64,000 bases of DNA from Snodgrassella alvi_G (GTDB lineage: Bacteria; Pseudomonadota; Gammaproteobacteria; Burkholderiales; Neisseriaceae): assembly GCA_946478525.1 (NCBI GenBank), contig CAMLCH010000001.1, forward strand, positions 62,001-126,000, read 5' to 3'. Shown in pieces: positions 26,206-36,542 of the stretch (position 1 is its first letter; each line of letters begins with the position of its first letter). A program made the translations under genes and the position numbers. A model generated the notes under the pieces. The model saw only the letters and a list, made by a program, of their open reading frames with translations, was not told the DNA's origin and ran no database searches.

Positions 26206-26371
26206 GATACTATTTTAGGGATTTCGGTGATTAATTATGCCACAACCTTGGGTAATGCGCTAATATCAGTAAGATGAAATTGCATATTATTGCATTTGAA
26301 GTTTATGGAACTACCTTTCAATTAAAGTGATTTTCAGCTAAAATGCTCAATTCAATTTCCTGCTGATTGTC

Positions 26372-27997
26372 ATGACCAAATTTATTTTTGTGACTGGCGG
26401 TGTAGTCTCTTCATTAGGTAAAGGCATTGCCGCTGCGTCTACTGCTACTATTTTGGAATCTCGTGGTCTGAAAGTGACCATGCTTAAATTGGATCCTTAT
26501 ATCAACGTTGATCCAGGAACAATGAGCCCATTTCAGCACGGTGAAGTGTTTGTTACTGATGATGGTGCTGAAACTGATTTAGATCTGGGGCATTATGAGC
26601 GTTTTATTGATGCTACTATGCAAAAACGCAATAATTTCACTTCTGGGCAGGTCTACGAAAGCGTTATTCAAAAAGAACGTCGTGGTGATTATTTAGGTGG
26701 TACTGTTCAAGTTATTCCGCATATAACCGATGAAATTAAACGTAAAATTCATGAAGGTGCTGCTGGTTATGATGTGGCGATAGTTGAAATTGGTGGTACT
26801 GTCGGTGATATTGAATCTTTGCCATTTCTTGAAGCTATTCGCCAGATGCGTAGTCAGCAAGGTCGTATCAATACTCTATTTATTCATTTATCTTACGTTC
26901 CCTTTATTGCTGCGGCTGGTGAAATAAAAACTAAACCAACTCAACATTCTGTTAAAGAATTACGTGAAATTGGTATTCAGCCTGATCTACTGATTTGTCG
27001 TATGGATCGGCCGATGCCTGAAGAAGAAAAGAAAAAAATTGCTTTGTTCTGCAACGTGGAAGAGGGTGCTGTTATTAGTTGTTATGACGTGGATAGTATC
27101 TATGAAGTACCAGGTATGCTGCATGAACAAGGTATTGATAATATTATCTGTGAGCAATTACAACTAAATGTACAACAACCTGATTTGACGGCATGGAATA
27201 AAATTGTATATGCGGTACAGCATCCCAAACATAAAGTTCATATTGCCATGGTTGGCAAATATGTCGATTTGACTGAATCCTATAAATCTTTATCTGAAGC
27301 CTTAAAACATGCTGGTATCAAAACTGAAACTGAAGTAGATATTCAATATATTGATAGCGAAGTTTTAGAGAAAGAAGGTACGGCTAGCCTGGCTGGTATG
27401 GATGCGATTCTGGTTCCAGGAGGATTCGGTACACGCGGTGTTGAGGGTAAAATTGCAGCAGTACGTTATGCACGTGAACATAAAATTCCTTATCTGGGTA
27501 TTTGTTTGGGTATGCAAATTGCCCTAATTGAATATGCACGTGATGTGGCTAAGCTTGATTGTGCTAATTCAACTGAGTTTGATTTAAAAACTGAACATCC
27601 TATTGTTGCGTTAATTGATGAATGGCAGGATCGTGATGGTCAGATAGAGAAACGCGATATTCATGCCAACATGGGCGGTACCATGCGATTGGGTGCTCAA
27701 GAAGTAGAGTTAATGGAAGGCACTTTAGCTAAAACTATTTATGGTCAGCAATTTATTCGTGAACGCCATCGTCATCGTTACGAAGTTAATAATTTTTATC
27801 TGCCACAGTTGCAGGAGGCTGGTTTAGTTATAGGTGGTGTCTCTACCGGACATGAACATTTAGTTGAAGCAATTGAATTGCCTGACCACCCTTGGTTTTT
27901 TGCTTGTCAATTTCACCCAGAATTTACTTCCACGCCGAGAAAAGGGCATCCGTTATTTACTGCGTTTATAAAAGCAGCTTTAGCTTATAAAAAATAA
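26372..27997 (+). CDS. pyrG: CTP synthase
   Basis: A 541-residue enzyme that aminates UTP to CTP with glutamine. The N-terminal synthetase domain begins KFIFVTGGVVSSLGKGIAAAS and contains the DPYINVDPGTMSP block. The C-terminal glutamine amidotransferase has LVPGGFGTRG, the catalytic Cys378 in GICLGMQ and the His/Glu pair in FHPEF near residue 515. Length is normal. Monocistronic, with a strong terminator right after it. Confidence 0.98.
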   Translation: MTKFIFVTGGVVSSLGKGIAAASTATILESRGLKVTMLKLDPYINVDPGTMSPFQHGEVFVTDDGAETDLDLGHYERFIDATMQKRNNFTSGQVYESVIQKERRGDYLGGTVQVIPHITDEIKRKIHEGAAGYDVAIVEIGGTVGDIESLPFLEAIRQMRSQQGRINTLFIHLSYVPFIAAAGEIKTKPTQHSVKELREIGIQPDLLICRMDRPMPEEEKKKIALFCNVEEGAVISCYDVDSIYEVPGMLHEQGIDNIICEQLQLNVQQPDLTAWNKIVYAVQHPKHKVHIAMVGKYVDLTESYKSLSEALKHAGIKTETEVDIQYIDSEVLEKEGTASLAGMDAILVPGGFGTRGVEGKIAAVRYAREHKIPYLGICLGMQIALIEYARDVAKLDCANSTEFDLKTEHPIVALIDEWQDRDGQIEKRDIHANMGGTMRLGAQEVELMEGTLAKTIYGQQFIRERHRHRYEVNNFYLPQLQEAGLVIGGVSTGHEHLVEAIELPDHPWFFACQFHPEFTSTPRKGHPLFTAFIKAALAYKK

Positions 27998-28014
27998 TTT
28001 GGACTTTTTTCTCG

Positions 28015-28050
28015 AACAGGCTCACTTTGATATAGTGAGCCTGTTTTTAT
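28015..28050 (+). terminator. pyrG terminator
   Basis: Perfect 12-bp stem AACAGGCTCACT (28015-28026) / AGTGAGCCTGTT (28034-28045), 7-nt loop, then TTTAT. Confidence 0.93.
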
Positions 28051-28127
28051 ATGTAAATTAAATTAATATTTTTGCTATTCAATAACTCCTTTTGTATGAT
28101 GGTAAAAACTTTATAAATTAAAGAGAT

Positions 28128-28649
28128 ATGAAACCAGTGTACTTTAAAGAGATACTTTTATTAGTCATTGTTGGGCTTGGATTATGGTGGTGGCAAGATG
28201 GTGATATTGCTCAAAATAAAACCGACAAAAGTCAGCTACAGCAACAAATGGGAGAATCAATTAGATTAATTAAAGATAACCTAACCAAACCACCAGTACT
28301 AACGACAAGAAAAATTGATAAAACTATATCTATTGAGCAAGCTCAAACTGAAAAGAAAGACAAAGTTCAGGTTACAGGAGAAGGAACGGTTATTAAAACA
28401 TTACCTGATGATGACAATGGCAGTCGGCACCAGAGATTTATCTTGCAAACCACTACTGGGACCGTATTAATTGTGCATAATATTGACATCGCACCAAGAT
28501 TAGAAGGTTTGCAACGAGGAGACAGTGTCATTTTTAGCGGAGAGTTTATTAATAATGATCATGGTGGATTTGTACATTGGACGCACCATGATCCAGTTCA
28601 GCGTCATACTGATGGCTGGTTGCGATATCAAGGACAAACATTTAAATAA
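28128..28649 (+). CDS. DUF3465 family protein
   Basis: A 173-residue protein with one N-terminal membrane anchor or signal (residues 8-22, LLLVIVGLGLWWW), a polar linker and a C-terminal DUF3465 domain. The domain is marked by GEGTVIKTLPDDDNGSRHQRFIL, HNIDIAPRLEGLQRGD and the histidine-rich HGGFVHWTHHDP (about residues 145-156). It probably acts in the periplasm with an OB-like fold; its function is unknown. It has its own promoter region after the pyrG terminator and is followed by an HdeD-like gene. Confidence 0.85.
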   Translation: MKPVYFKEILLLVIVGLGLWWWQDGDIAQNKTDKSQLQQQMGESIRLIKDNLTKPPVLTTRKIDKTISIEQAQTEKKDKVQVTGEGTVIKTLPDDDNGSRHQRFILQTTTGTVLIVHNIDIAPRLEGLQRGDSVIFSGEFINNDHGGFVHWTHHDPVQRHTDGWLRYQGQTFK

Positions 28650-28713
28650 TTCTTGAGTAGGGCTCATTTGCAGTAGAACGTATATAATTCATATATCTAG
28701 AAAAGGAAACATC

Positions 28714-29280
28714 ATGAGTAATGTCAATATAGCCAATCCAACAATTGATATTTTAGCCCAAAATTGGTGGATAATTCTTTGGCGTGGGATTGCAGCTTTA
28801 ATTTTTGGATTATTGACTTGGTTTAATCCGGTTATTACATTATATGTAATGTTACTATTTTTTGGTGGGTATGCCTTTGTTGATGGTGTGTTAGGAATAA
28901 TAATGGCAATAAAGACCAGACACTCTCATCAGGATTGGTGGTTTTTACTGATCAGTGCTATTGCAAATTTAGTTGTTGGTATAGCTGTATTTGTTATGCC
29001 AGTTATCAGTGTGGTGGTGCTTATAGATTTTTTGGCCATTTGGGCTGTAGCGACTGGTCTGCTACAAATAATTGTTGCAATCGGATTACGTAAAGTAATT
29101 CAGGGAGAGGGCTGGATAATATTAGGGGGTATTCTTTCAATCATTTTTGGCGTCATATTATTTATGAATCCTATTCAGGGAGGAATAGCAATAACTTGGT
29201 TGATGGGTATATATGCAGTTGTATTTGGTATAATAAATATTGTTTTAGCTTTTTCAGTTCGCCGTTCATTGCATAAATAG
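28714..29280 (+). CDS. HdeD family membrane protein
   Basis: A 188-residue protein with six predicted transmembrane helices in paired repeats (WWIILWRGIAALIFGLLTWFNP and GWIILGGILSIIFGVILFMNP), the HdeD/DUF308 pattern. E. coli HdeD takes part in acid resistance at high cell density; the role here is not known. An SD (AAAGGAAAC) stands just before the ATG. Confidence 0.88.
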   Translation: MSNVNIANPTIDILAQNWWIILWRGIAALIFGLLTWFNPVITLYVMLLFFGGYAFVDGVLGIIMAIKTRHSHQDWWFLLISAIANLVVGIAVFVMPVISVVVLIDFLAIWAVATGLLQIIVAIGLRKVIQGEGWIILGGILSIIFGVILFMNPIQGGIAITWLMGIYAVVFGIINIVLAFSVRRSLHK

Positions 29281-29436
29281 TAGAAGAATACACATTAATA
29301 AATTTAATTATCATTCCATATTTTCTCTATGAATCAAATCTATCAAATTTTATTTTGTTTATATGGATGAATTTGAACCCTAGCAAATTTAATATCTAAA
29401 TACCTTGTTAATCGAAACTAAGTTTTATTTATGAAA

Positions 29437-29475
29437 GAAAAAGATGCCTGCAATAAAATTTCAGGCATCTTTTTC
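29437..29475. terminator. Bidirectional terminator
   Basis: GATGCCTG (29443-29450) / CAGGCATC (29462-29469), flanked by AAAGAAAAA on the left and TTTTT on the right. It serves the convergent hdeD-like gene and aminotransferase gene. Confidence 0.88.
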
Positions 29476-29494
29476 AAATATAGTTGCAGTTAGC

Positions 29495-30688
29495 TTATTT
29501 CAAGACTTCTGCCATAGCTTGAGCAACATAATCAATATTACGGGAATTTAATCCAGCAACACACATACGACCGTTTTCAACTATATATATACTATATTCA
29601 CATTGTAATCGAGCAACCTGTTCAGAAGATAAACCGGTAAAGCTAAACATTCCTCGCTGCGCAGACAGATAGGTAAAATCACGATCAGGTAATTTCTCCT
29701 GTAAAACATCATGTAAATGAATACGCATAGCACGAATACGGTCACGTATTTCGTACACTTCCTTTTCCCATTGTTTGAAAAGGATAGGATCATTAAGAGT
29801 CTTGTCGACAATATAATTACCATGTCCTGGCGGACTTGAGTAAAAACGACGAATGATTAATTTAAGTTGGCTTTGAACTAATTTTGCTTCTTCAGTGGTT
29901 GGGCAAATAACACTCAGTGCACCAACTCTTTCTCCGTATAATGACATGTTTTTGGAAAAAGAATTACTAACAAAAAAGCTTAAACCTAAATCGACTGCTT
30001 TACGTATTGCATACGCATCTTGATCTAAATTCTCACCTAGTCCCTGATAAGCAAAATCCATGAAGGGAATGAGACCTTGTTGTTTAATGATGGCAAGAAT
30101 GTCATCCCATTGCTGGACTGTAGGGTCTATACCTGTTGGATTATGACAACAAGGGTGAAGTAAAACGATGTTTCCTGCTTCAAGATTGGATAAGAAATTT
30201 TTTAGTTCTGCAATTTTAATACCATTTGTATTTGAGTCATAGTAGGGATATTTATTAACTTCACATCCTGCACTCTCAAAAATCCCTATGTGGTTTGCCC
30301 AGGTAGGATTACTAACAAAGACTTTAGCATCAGGGAACCAGTGATGAATAAATTCAGCACCTATTCTTAGCGCACCCGAACCACCCAAACTGGCAGTAGT
30401 TGCTATTCTGCCGGATTGTACTGCTTCGTGGTTAGGACCAAATAATAGATTCTGACAGGCTTGACGATATCCTGTTAGTCCATCAATTGGTAAATAATTA
30501 TGTGGTAAATTTTTTTCAGCCAGTTCCTTTTCTACCTTTTTTACGCAATCCAAGATAGGCAAGTGGCCTTCGTTATCATAATAAACTCCGACACCAAGAT
30601 TCACTTTTTTTGGATTGGGGTCTTCATTATACTTTTCAATCAAACCCAGAATAGGGTCACCAGGATAGTATTCGACATTTTGAAACAT
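29495..30688 (-). CDS. tyrB: Aromatic/aspartate aminotransferase
   Basis: A 397-residue class I aminotransferase. It begins MFQNVEYYPGDPILGLIEKYNEDPNPKKVNLGVGVYYD-like in the manner of AspC/TyrB (motif split for length). Other marks are the HPCCHNPTGIDPT block (about residues 181-193), FMDFAYQGLG, and the PLP lysine in SNSFSKNMSLYGERVGAL (Lys near 248). It exchanges amino groups between aspartate or aromatic amino acids and 2-oxoglutarate. AspC and TyrB cannot be told apart with certainty from sequence. It is monocistronic, 106 bp upstream-facing from trmB. Confidence 0.92.
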   Translation of the reverse strand: MFQNVEYYPGDPILGLIEKYNEDPNPKKVNLGVGVYYDNEGHLPILDCVKKVEKELAEKNLPHNYLPIDGLTGYRQACQNLLFGPNHEAVQSGRIATTASLGGSGALRIGAEFIHHWFPDAKVFVSNPTWANHIGIFESAGCEVNKYPYYDSNTNGIKIAELKNFLSNLEAGNIVLLHPCCHNPTGIDPTVQQWDDILAIIKQQGLIPFMDFAYQGLGENLDQDAYAIRKAVDLGLSFFVSNSFSKNMSLYGERVGALSVICPTTEEAKLVQSQLKLIIRRFYSSPPGHGNYIVDKTLNDPILFKQWEKEVYEIRDRIRAMRIHLHDVLQEKLPDRDFTYLSAQRGMFSFTGLSSEQVARLQCEYSIYIVENGRMCVAGLNSRNIDYVAQAMAEVLK

Positions 30689-30794
30689 CTCAGTTCCTTA
30701 AACAGCAATATTATTTAGGGTGAAAATTAAACTGCTGAGTTGCAATTTACTACAAATGTAATTAAATGTCTTAACTATTTTTAAGTTGCAGAAG

Positions 30795-31499
30795 TTATTT
30801 TTTTACAAAGATCAAATCCCATACGTTATGACCCAAACGTTTACCTCTTGTTTCAAATTTGGTTTCTGGTCGGTATGCTGGTTTAATAGCAAAATTATCT
30901 GTAGTATTTTTTAATTCGTCGCAATGATTCAATACATCCAACATTTGAAATGCATAGTCTTCCCAGTCGGTAGCTAAATGAATATAGCCATTTGTTTTAA
31001 GCTTGGGTAATAGATTTTCAATAAAGGGTTTTTTAATTAGTCGGCGTTTATGGTGTCTCTTTTTTTGCCATGGATCTGGAAAGAAAATATGAATCCCATC
31101 TAAACTATTATTAGTAAGCATATAATTAACTACTTCCACAGCATCATGGCGCATTACTCTGATATTAGTAATTTTTTCTTCATCAATCAGTTTTAATAAA
31201 TTCCCCACCCCGGGACCATGTACATCAATAGCCAGAAAATCACTATCTGATAAATTTTGTGCGATGGTCGCAGTTGCAACACCCATTCCAAAGCCGATTT
31301 CAAGAATTTTTGGTGCATTTCGCTGAAAAACAGAATCTAAATGGATGTTTTCTTGCGAGTAATCTATACCAAATTTTGACCATTGTGAATCAATAGCACG
31401 TTGTTGTGCTGCTGTCATGTGTCCTTGTCGCAACACAAAACTGCGTATAGTCCGCATATGTTCTGGGAGCTTATCAGATTTTAAAAAATTATCTTTCAT
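30795..31499 (-). CDS. trmB: tRNA (guanine-N7)-methyltransferase
   Basis: A 234-residue SAM-dependent enzyme that methylates G46 in the tRNA variable loop. The SAM site is ILEIGFGMGVATA (about residues 70-82). The family signature is HIFFPDPWQKKRHHKRRLIKK (about 138-157), followed by HLATDWEDYA. The end FETRGKRLGHNVWDLIF is also typical. It follows aroB on the same strand after 55 bp and may share its transcript. Confidence 0.95.
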   Translation of the reverse strand: MKDNFLKSDKLPEHMRTIRSFVLRQGHMTAAQQRAIDSQWSKFGIDYSQENIHLDSVFQRNAPKILEIGFGMGVATATIAQNLSDSDFLAIDVHGPGVGNLLKLIDEEKITNIRVMRHDAVEVVNYMLTNNSLDGIHIFFPDPWQKKRHHKRRLIKKPFIENLLPKLKTNGYIHLATDWEDYAFQMLDVLNHCDELKNTTDNFAIKPAYRPETKFETRGKRLGHNVWDLIFVKK

Positions 31500-31554
31500 A
31501 CTATAACTTCAATTTAAATTTATCTAATCATAATCATTGTACTTAATGCAATGA

Positions 31555-32643
31555 TTATGTACTGCTTATATGATTTTGCAGTACTGATGTAAGAAGATCA
31601 GAAGAAATATCATCAGCTATCTTTGCTTGGCCAAGTTTTTCCAGAATAACAAATCGTAATTTGCCATCAACTACTTTTTTATCATGACTCATATGGGTAA
31701 GCCATGCATTTAAAGTCATTTTTGGGGGAGCAGTAGGAAGTTTTGCTTTTTTGAGCAGGTTAATTACGCGCTGTGTATCATTTTCTGTAATCTGACCGAT
31801 TTGTTCTGACAGCCGACAAGCAAGAACCATTCCCGCTGCAACTGCTTCACCATGTAACCAATTTCCATAACCCATTTCTGCCTCAATAGCATGTGCAAAG
31901 GTATGTCCTAAATTCAGGTGTGCTCTTATTCCAGTTTCTTTTTCATCAATAGTGACGATATTAACTTTCATTTGGCAGCATAGATGAACTGCGTAAGCTA
32001 ATACAGACTGATCTAATGCCATCATGGCTTCAATATTAGCTTCAAGCCAGTGTAAAAAATCAATATCACCTAAAAGAGCATATTTAATTACCTCAGCCAT
32101 ACCTGCAGAAAATTCTCTTTGTGGTAAAGTTTTTAAACTAGTAAGGTCAATAAAAACAGCCTGAGGCTGATAAAACGCACCAATCATATTTTTTCCCAGT
32201 GGATGATTGATAGCAGTTTTACCTCCTACAGAAGAGTCAACTTGACTTAACAAAGTTGTCGGAATCTGAATAAATGGTATACCACGTTGATAAGTAGCTG
32301 CTGCAAATCCGACCATGTCGCCAATTACTCCTCCTCCTAAAGCAATCAGAGTTGTCTGTCGTTCTGCCCGATTTTGCATTAAACCATCATATATTGAATT
32401 CAAAGTTTGCCAGTTTTTATATTTTTCACCATCCGGAAGAATAATACTAAATTGCTCACAGCTCAGTTGGGAAAAATACTGCTGCCATTGTTCAAGGTGA
32501 AGGGCTGCTATAGTTTCGTTAGTGATGAGAGCGATTTTTTTACTGAAAAAAGAGGAGGAAATCGAAAGTGAAATAGACAACGCATCAGAATAAATAAAAA
32601 TAGGATATTGATGAGAAGGTGTTTTTACGGTTAGAGTCTGCAT
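31555..32643 (-). CDS. aroB: 3-dehydroquinate synthase
   Basis: A 362-residue NAD- and metal-dependent enzyme, second step of the shikimate pathway. Visible are PDGEKYKNWQTL (about 77), GGGVIGDMVGFAAATYQRGI (about 103) and the metal-binding HLNLGHTFAHAIE (about 241-253) plus HGEAVAAGM. It starts 8 bp after the aroK stop, the standard aroK-aroB pair. Confidence 0.97.
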   Translation of the reverse strand: MQTLTVKTPSHQYPIFIYSDALSISLSISSSFFSKKIALITNETIAALHLEQWQQYFSQLSCEQFSIILPDGEKYKNWQTLNSIYDGLMQNRAERQTTLIALGGGVIGDMVGFAAATYQRGIPFIQIPTTLLSQVDSSVGGKTAINHPLGKNMIGAFYQPQAVFIDLTSLKTLPQREFSAGMAEVIKYALLGDIDFLHWLEANIEAMMALDQSVLAYAVHLCCQMKVNIVTIDEKETGIRAHLNLGHTFAHAIEAEMGYGNWLHGEAVAAGMVLACRLSEQIGQITENDTQRVINLLKKAKLPTAPPKMTLNAWLTHMSHDKKVVDGKLRFVILEKLGQAKIADDISSDLLTSVLQNHISST

Positions 32644-32651
32644 AGCATTAA

Positions 32652-33188
32652 TTAAAAATCATTGTTGTTAGTCTGATGTAAAAGTGTAAATAAACGCGTT
32701 ATAGTTTGTGTTGTACAGGAATCATTTGCTTCAATGATAAGATGAGCTGTTTCTCGATAAATAGGATCGCGTTGCACATACAATTGTTGTAGTTTTAATA
32801 ATGGATCTTCTACCTGGAGTAAAGGGCGATTCTTATCATTTTGGATGCGCGATAGTAATATTTGTGGATGTGCATGTAGATAAATTACATAGCCATTTTT
32901 TCGTAACTTATAACGATTTTCTGCGTTTAGAACAGTTCCTCCACCAGTCGCAATAATAATATTATTTAGTTGTACTAGCTCATTAATGACAGTTTTTTCT
33001 CTGTGTCGAAAACCTTCTTCACCTTCTAATTCAAAAATTGTAGGAATTGATACCCCTGTTCGTTCACAAATAAGTTGATCACTATCATAAAAATCAAGCT
33101 GTAATTCACTTGCCAGTTGTCTGCCAAGAGTAGTTTTACCAGCCCCCATTAGCCCGATTAAAATCAAATTACCATTCATCTTTTTCAT
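32652..33188 (-). CDS. aroK: Shikimate kinase
   Basis: A 178-residue P-loop kinase that phosphorylates shikimate. The Walker A GLMGAGKTT is at residues 12-20. The substrate-binding region has DFYDSDQLICERTGVSIPTIFELEGEEGFR (in two parts: DSDQLI and EGEEGFRHRE), and GGGTVL follows near residue 81. The lid has RPLLQ. It lies downstream of pilQ and upstream of aroB, but a gap of 587 bp with a terminator cuts it off from the pil operon. Confidence 0.96.
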   Translation of the reverse strand: MKKMNGNLILIGLMGAGKTTLGRQLASELQLDFYDSDQLICERTGVSIPTIFELEGEEGFRHREKTVINELVQLNNIIIATGGGTVLNAENRYKLRKNGYVIYLHAHPQILLSRIQNDKNRPLLQVEDPLLKLQQLYVQRDPIYRETAHLIIEANDSCTTQTITRLFTLLHQTNNNDF

Positions 33189-33775
33189 TTGAACATTGTA
33201 ACTGAGGGTAGAGGATAATGCATCTGTTGCTTTATTAATATTAGTGTTTAATTGAATTTGTAAATATTAATTTTACTCGAATTGATAAATAGCAATAAAC
33301 GAGAAAAGATATGAGTGTCGTTTATCAGTATAAGAGAATTAACATATATTACATTATTTGAGCATTTGACAATGAAAAAAGTTTTAAAACTTAATTTATA
33401 AGTCAATGATAGCCTATGAATTATAATAATATCATTAATTTCAGGTTGATTATAAAATTTAACTTTCAAAATTCAATTAATTATTTACTTATGATACTTA
33501 TGATTTAAAATTAAAATAGTAGATACCCTAAACGATAAATAAAATTTGTAGCAAGCAATAAAACTATTTAATTGAAGAAAAAATTCTTTTTAAAACTATA
33601 TTTTGAGATTTTAATTGTAAAAAAGAGTTTCAAAATTAAATTAGCTATTGATCATAATTCTTCATTAATAGATTGCTAAGAATGTTGAACTGAAATAATG
33701 GTTTAATGGTCATCAACTTCGTTACAACAAAAAAGCTAGTCTGTGAAACAGACTAGCTTAGAATAAGGTAATCTT
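33189..33775. other. AT-rich spacer between pilQ and aroK
   Basis: About 590 bp, very AT-rich. A 73-codon minus-strand frame (33248-33469) has no recognisable family, and its composition is that of the spacer itself, so I do not call it a gene. It presumably holds the aroK promoter and the pilQ terminator. Confidence 0.6.
33727..33761 (-). terminator. pilQ terminator
   Basis: AAGCTAGTCTG (33733-33743) / CAGACTAGCTT (33749-33759), 5-nt loop, followed on the minus strand by TTTTTGTTG. Fourteen bases past the pilQ stop. Confidence 0.9.
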
Positions 33776-35917
33776 TTAATATTTCAGTGTAGAATTACTA
33801 GATCCAATAATACGCGGTGTAATGAAAACCAAAAGCTCATTACGTTGGTGAGAATTTTTCCTGTATTTAAAGAAATTACCAATTACTGGAATATCACCTA
33901 ATAATGGAACTTTACTGATACTATTCTCATTATTCTCATTATAAATGCCACCAATAATAAGTGTTCCTCCATTTTCAATCATGGCTTGTGTGACCACATT
34001 ACGTTTCTGCATACAAATATCACTACTATTTCCAATAGAAGCGTCAACAGCACTACAGCCAATAGGTCGATCATTTTGGACATCTAAAGTCATAATAATA
34101 TTACCATCAGGAGTAATTTGAGGTAAAACTTTCAAACCTAGGATAGCATCTTTGAAACTTGTTGATGTTCCGCCACTAGCAGCAGATTCCTGATAAGGGA
34201 CTTCAAATCCAGATTCAATTTTTGCTTCTTTGCGATCCTGTGTTAAAACTCGAGGTGAGGAAATTATTTTGGTTTTACCCTGAGTCTGTGATGCTGATAG
34301 TTCAAGCATTAGCGCCCCTGAAGCAAATTCATGTACTAATGAAACCACCGATGAAGGATTAGCTACGCCAAGATTAACATTAGGGTTCATGGTAAAAGTT
34401 CCACCATTTCCAGGTTTGGGATTCATAATAGATCCATCAGTTGGAACTTTACCATTCCATGTATTTTTTCCCCACTTGGAGTATCCAAATTTGCTGCCCA
34501 GCTCACGTGCATAACCATCAGTAGTTTCAACTATACGCGCTTCAATTAAAACTTGTTGTGAAGCAACATCAATTTGCGATATCAAATTTTCAAAGTCTTT
34601 GATTACTCGATTAATATCAGTAATTATCAATGTATTAGTGCCAGGATCAATGAGTGCACTACCACGATCCGTTAAGATAGTTCGATCTTGACTTTTACCA
34701 CTATCATCCATACGGAGAATTTTTTTGAATTCTTCGACGCTACGATATTTTAATTGAAAACTTTTTGTGATGAGTAAACCCTTGTTCTGATTTTCTGCTG
34801 CAGTTTGTTCCTGCCTTGATTGTTCATCTTTAGTAATGATATTGATAACATTACCTTGATGTTTCATGTATAAATCGCGTGAGTCCAATACCACATCAAG
34901 AGCCTGATCCCACGGTACATCTTTTAATGAAATTGTCATTTTACCATTGACTCTATCACTGGCAATGATATTAGTTCCTGACTCTTTAGCCAGTATTTGT
35001 AAAATAGTGCGGACATCTACATCCTGAAAATCTAGAGAAATTTTTCTGCCTATAAATTTTTTATTCGTATTTTGTATGCTCTGACTAGATTGCATAAATT
35101 TTTTGCTAACCTGCACCAACAAGTTATTTCCTCGTTTTTGCTGGGTGTAATCCCAATTACCGCGCATTTGCATACTGATTTCTGTATCGTTACCAATTCT
35201 GCGTAATTTAATAGATTGTACAGGGGTGCTGAAATCAGCTACATCCAGATTTCGTTGTTGTTCTGCTTGTAACGGTGAATTTTTATAAGTTAAAGTAAGA
35301 GTGTTTTGTTTACGCTTAATTATTGGGTTCGTGTTATCACTCAGACCAGTAATCGAAATCATACCACTATCATTACTACCCTTTTGAAAATCTACATTAA
35401 CAGATAATGCAGCACTAGGTAAAGATGGAGCAGTTTCAAGAACTTTTGAAGTAATTGTTGGTCTATAAGGTGGGGGTACTTCAGGTGATGGTTCAGGAAC
35501 AACCGTTGGCGTAGACTTGATTATATTTTTTGAAGCTGCAGATTGCTCTACGTATATCCAGACTTCATTTCCTTTAATTTTAGCATTATATTGTCCGGGT
35601 TGATTAAGACTCACTAAAAGTCGTGTTCGATCGGTAGATTGTCCAGCCTCAATCTGTTTTATTAGCTTATCATCAAATTTTAGCAGGTTTTGTGACATTG
35701 CAGTTCCGGTATTAGGAAAATCCAAAGCAATTCTTGCTGGCTGTTCCGTTGTAAATCCCCGTGGCAATGCAACATCTTTATCAAACTGGATTTTGATTAA
35801 ACGTTGTTGGTTTGGTAAAGATCCGATGTTAATGGAAGTAATATTACCTGCCCATAAACTCTGACTCAATAAACCTAAACCCAGAGTGGATAGAATTGGA
35901 ATGGTTTTAATTTTCAT
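33776..35917 (-). CDS. pilQ: Type IV pilus secretin PilQ
   Basis: A 713-residue outer-membrane secretin through which the pilus passes. After a signal peptide (to about residue 23) come two AMIN domains (about 27-110 and 170-270), a secretin/TonB N-terminal domain (ISLDFQDVDVRTILQILAKESGTNIIA in parts, near 295), an NolW-like domain and the secretin pore, with ESGFEVPYQESAASGGTSTSF and the C-terminal VPLLGDIPVIGNFFKYR. A proline-rich linker separates the AMIN domains. It is the last gene of pilMNOPQ. Confidence 0.97.
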   Translation of the reverse strand: MKIKTIPILSTLGLGLLSQSLWAGNITSINIGSLPNQQRLIKIQFDKDVALPRGFTTEQPARIALDFPNTGTAMSQNLLKFDDKLIKQIEAGQSTDRTRLLVSLNQPGQYNAKIKGNEVWIYVEQSAASKNIIKSTPTVVPEPSPEVPPPYRPTITSKVLETAPSLPSAALSVNVDFQKGSNDSGMISITGLSDNTNPIIKRKQNTLTLTYKNSPLQAEQQRNLDVADFSTPVQSIKLRRIGNDTEISMQMRGNWDYTQQKRGNNLLVQVSKKFMQSSQSIQNTNKKFIGRKISLDFQDVDVRTILQILAKESGTNIIASDRVNGKMTISLKDVPWDQALDVVLDSRDLYMKHQGNVINIITKDEQSRQEQTAAENQNKGLLITKSFQLKYRSVEEFKKILRMDDSGKSQDRTILTDRGSALIDPGTNTLIITDINRVIKDFENLISQIDVASQQVLIEARIVETTDGYARELGSKFGYSKWGKNTWNGKVPTDGSIMNPKPGNGGTFTMNPNVNLGVANPSSVVSLVHEFASGALMLELSASQTQGKTKIISSPRVLTQDRKEAKIESGFEVPYQESAASGGTSTSFKDAILGLKVLPQITPDGNIIMTLDVQNDRPIGCSAVDASIGNSSDICMQKRNVVTQAMIENGGTLIIGGIYNENNENSISKVPLLGDIPVIGNFFKYRKNSHQRNELLVFITPRIIGSSNSTLKY

Positions 35918-35969
35918 GTTAATACCTTGTTATCTGAAATAGCTAAATTAATAATTATTAACTGGTTAA

Positions 35970-36494
35970 CTAGGAATTAGATCCAGTTTGATCTTGTGAT
36001 TGTAGTGGCAGATTATTCGGATGGTCACTCCATGAGCCAGTAGCATCTTCAAGCAGTTCTGAAATGATAATTTCATCAGGTGTTATAGCTGTTATCCGCC
36101 CATAATTTTGTCCAAGATAATTACCTATAGTCACAGTATAGACGTGACCATTCACCTGAACAAAAGCAGAAGGAGATTTGTTAGTACTTTTGATAAGTCC
36201 TACATATCGTAGTTCATCTAATGGATAATTTTCCAAAATTTCCTTAGGCCTATTTGGGTTTGGAGCATTAGCACCTTGCATATCGACTTTTAATTTAGCA
36301 GGATCAAACATATTCAATGTTGGTTGAGGAGGAGGAGTATATGATGGTTGTAAATTTAGTTTTGCTTCCTTCGGCTTAGATATTCTGGTTTTAGCTTGCT
36401 GACTTGTTTCTGTCATCCAATTTACTAAATCCTCATTTTGGTCAGAGCAGGCAGCCAAAATAAACATACTAGTCCATAATAAATATTTGTTCAT
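35970..36494 (-). CDS. pilP: Type IV pilus lipoprotein PilP
   Basis: A 174-residue lipoprotein: MNKYLLWTSMFILAAC with lipobox LAAC and Cys16. A low-complexity stretch follows, then the PilP beta domain (LDELRYVGLIKSTNKSPSAF, VTIGNYLGQNYGRITAITPDEI). It bridges the inner-membrane PilNO complex to the PilQ secretin. Position between pilO and pilQ is as in all Neisseria-type pil clusters. Confidence 0.95.
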   Translation of the reverse strand: MNKYLLWTSMFILAACSDQNEDLVNWMTETSQQAKTRISKPKEAKLNLQPSYTPPPQPTLNMFDPAKLKVDMQGANAPNPNRPKEILENYPLDELRYVGLIKSTNKSPSAFVQVNGHVYTVTIGNYLGQNYGRITAITPDEIIISELLEDATGSWSDHPNNLPLQSQDQTGSNS

Positions 36495-36542
36495 AATTGA
36501 TCCATAATGTAGGTAATAAATAATATTTGGTTATTGTTTTGT

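Noticed and set aside
33248..33469. 73-codon minus-strand open frame between aroK and pilQ
   Set aside because: Composition equals the AT-rich spacer, no recognisable motif or ribosome site.
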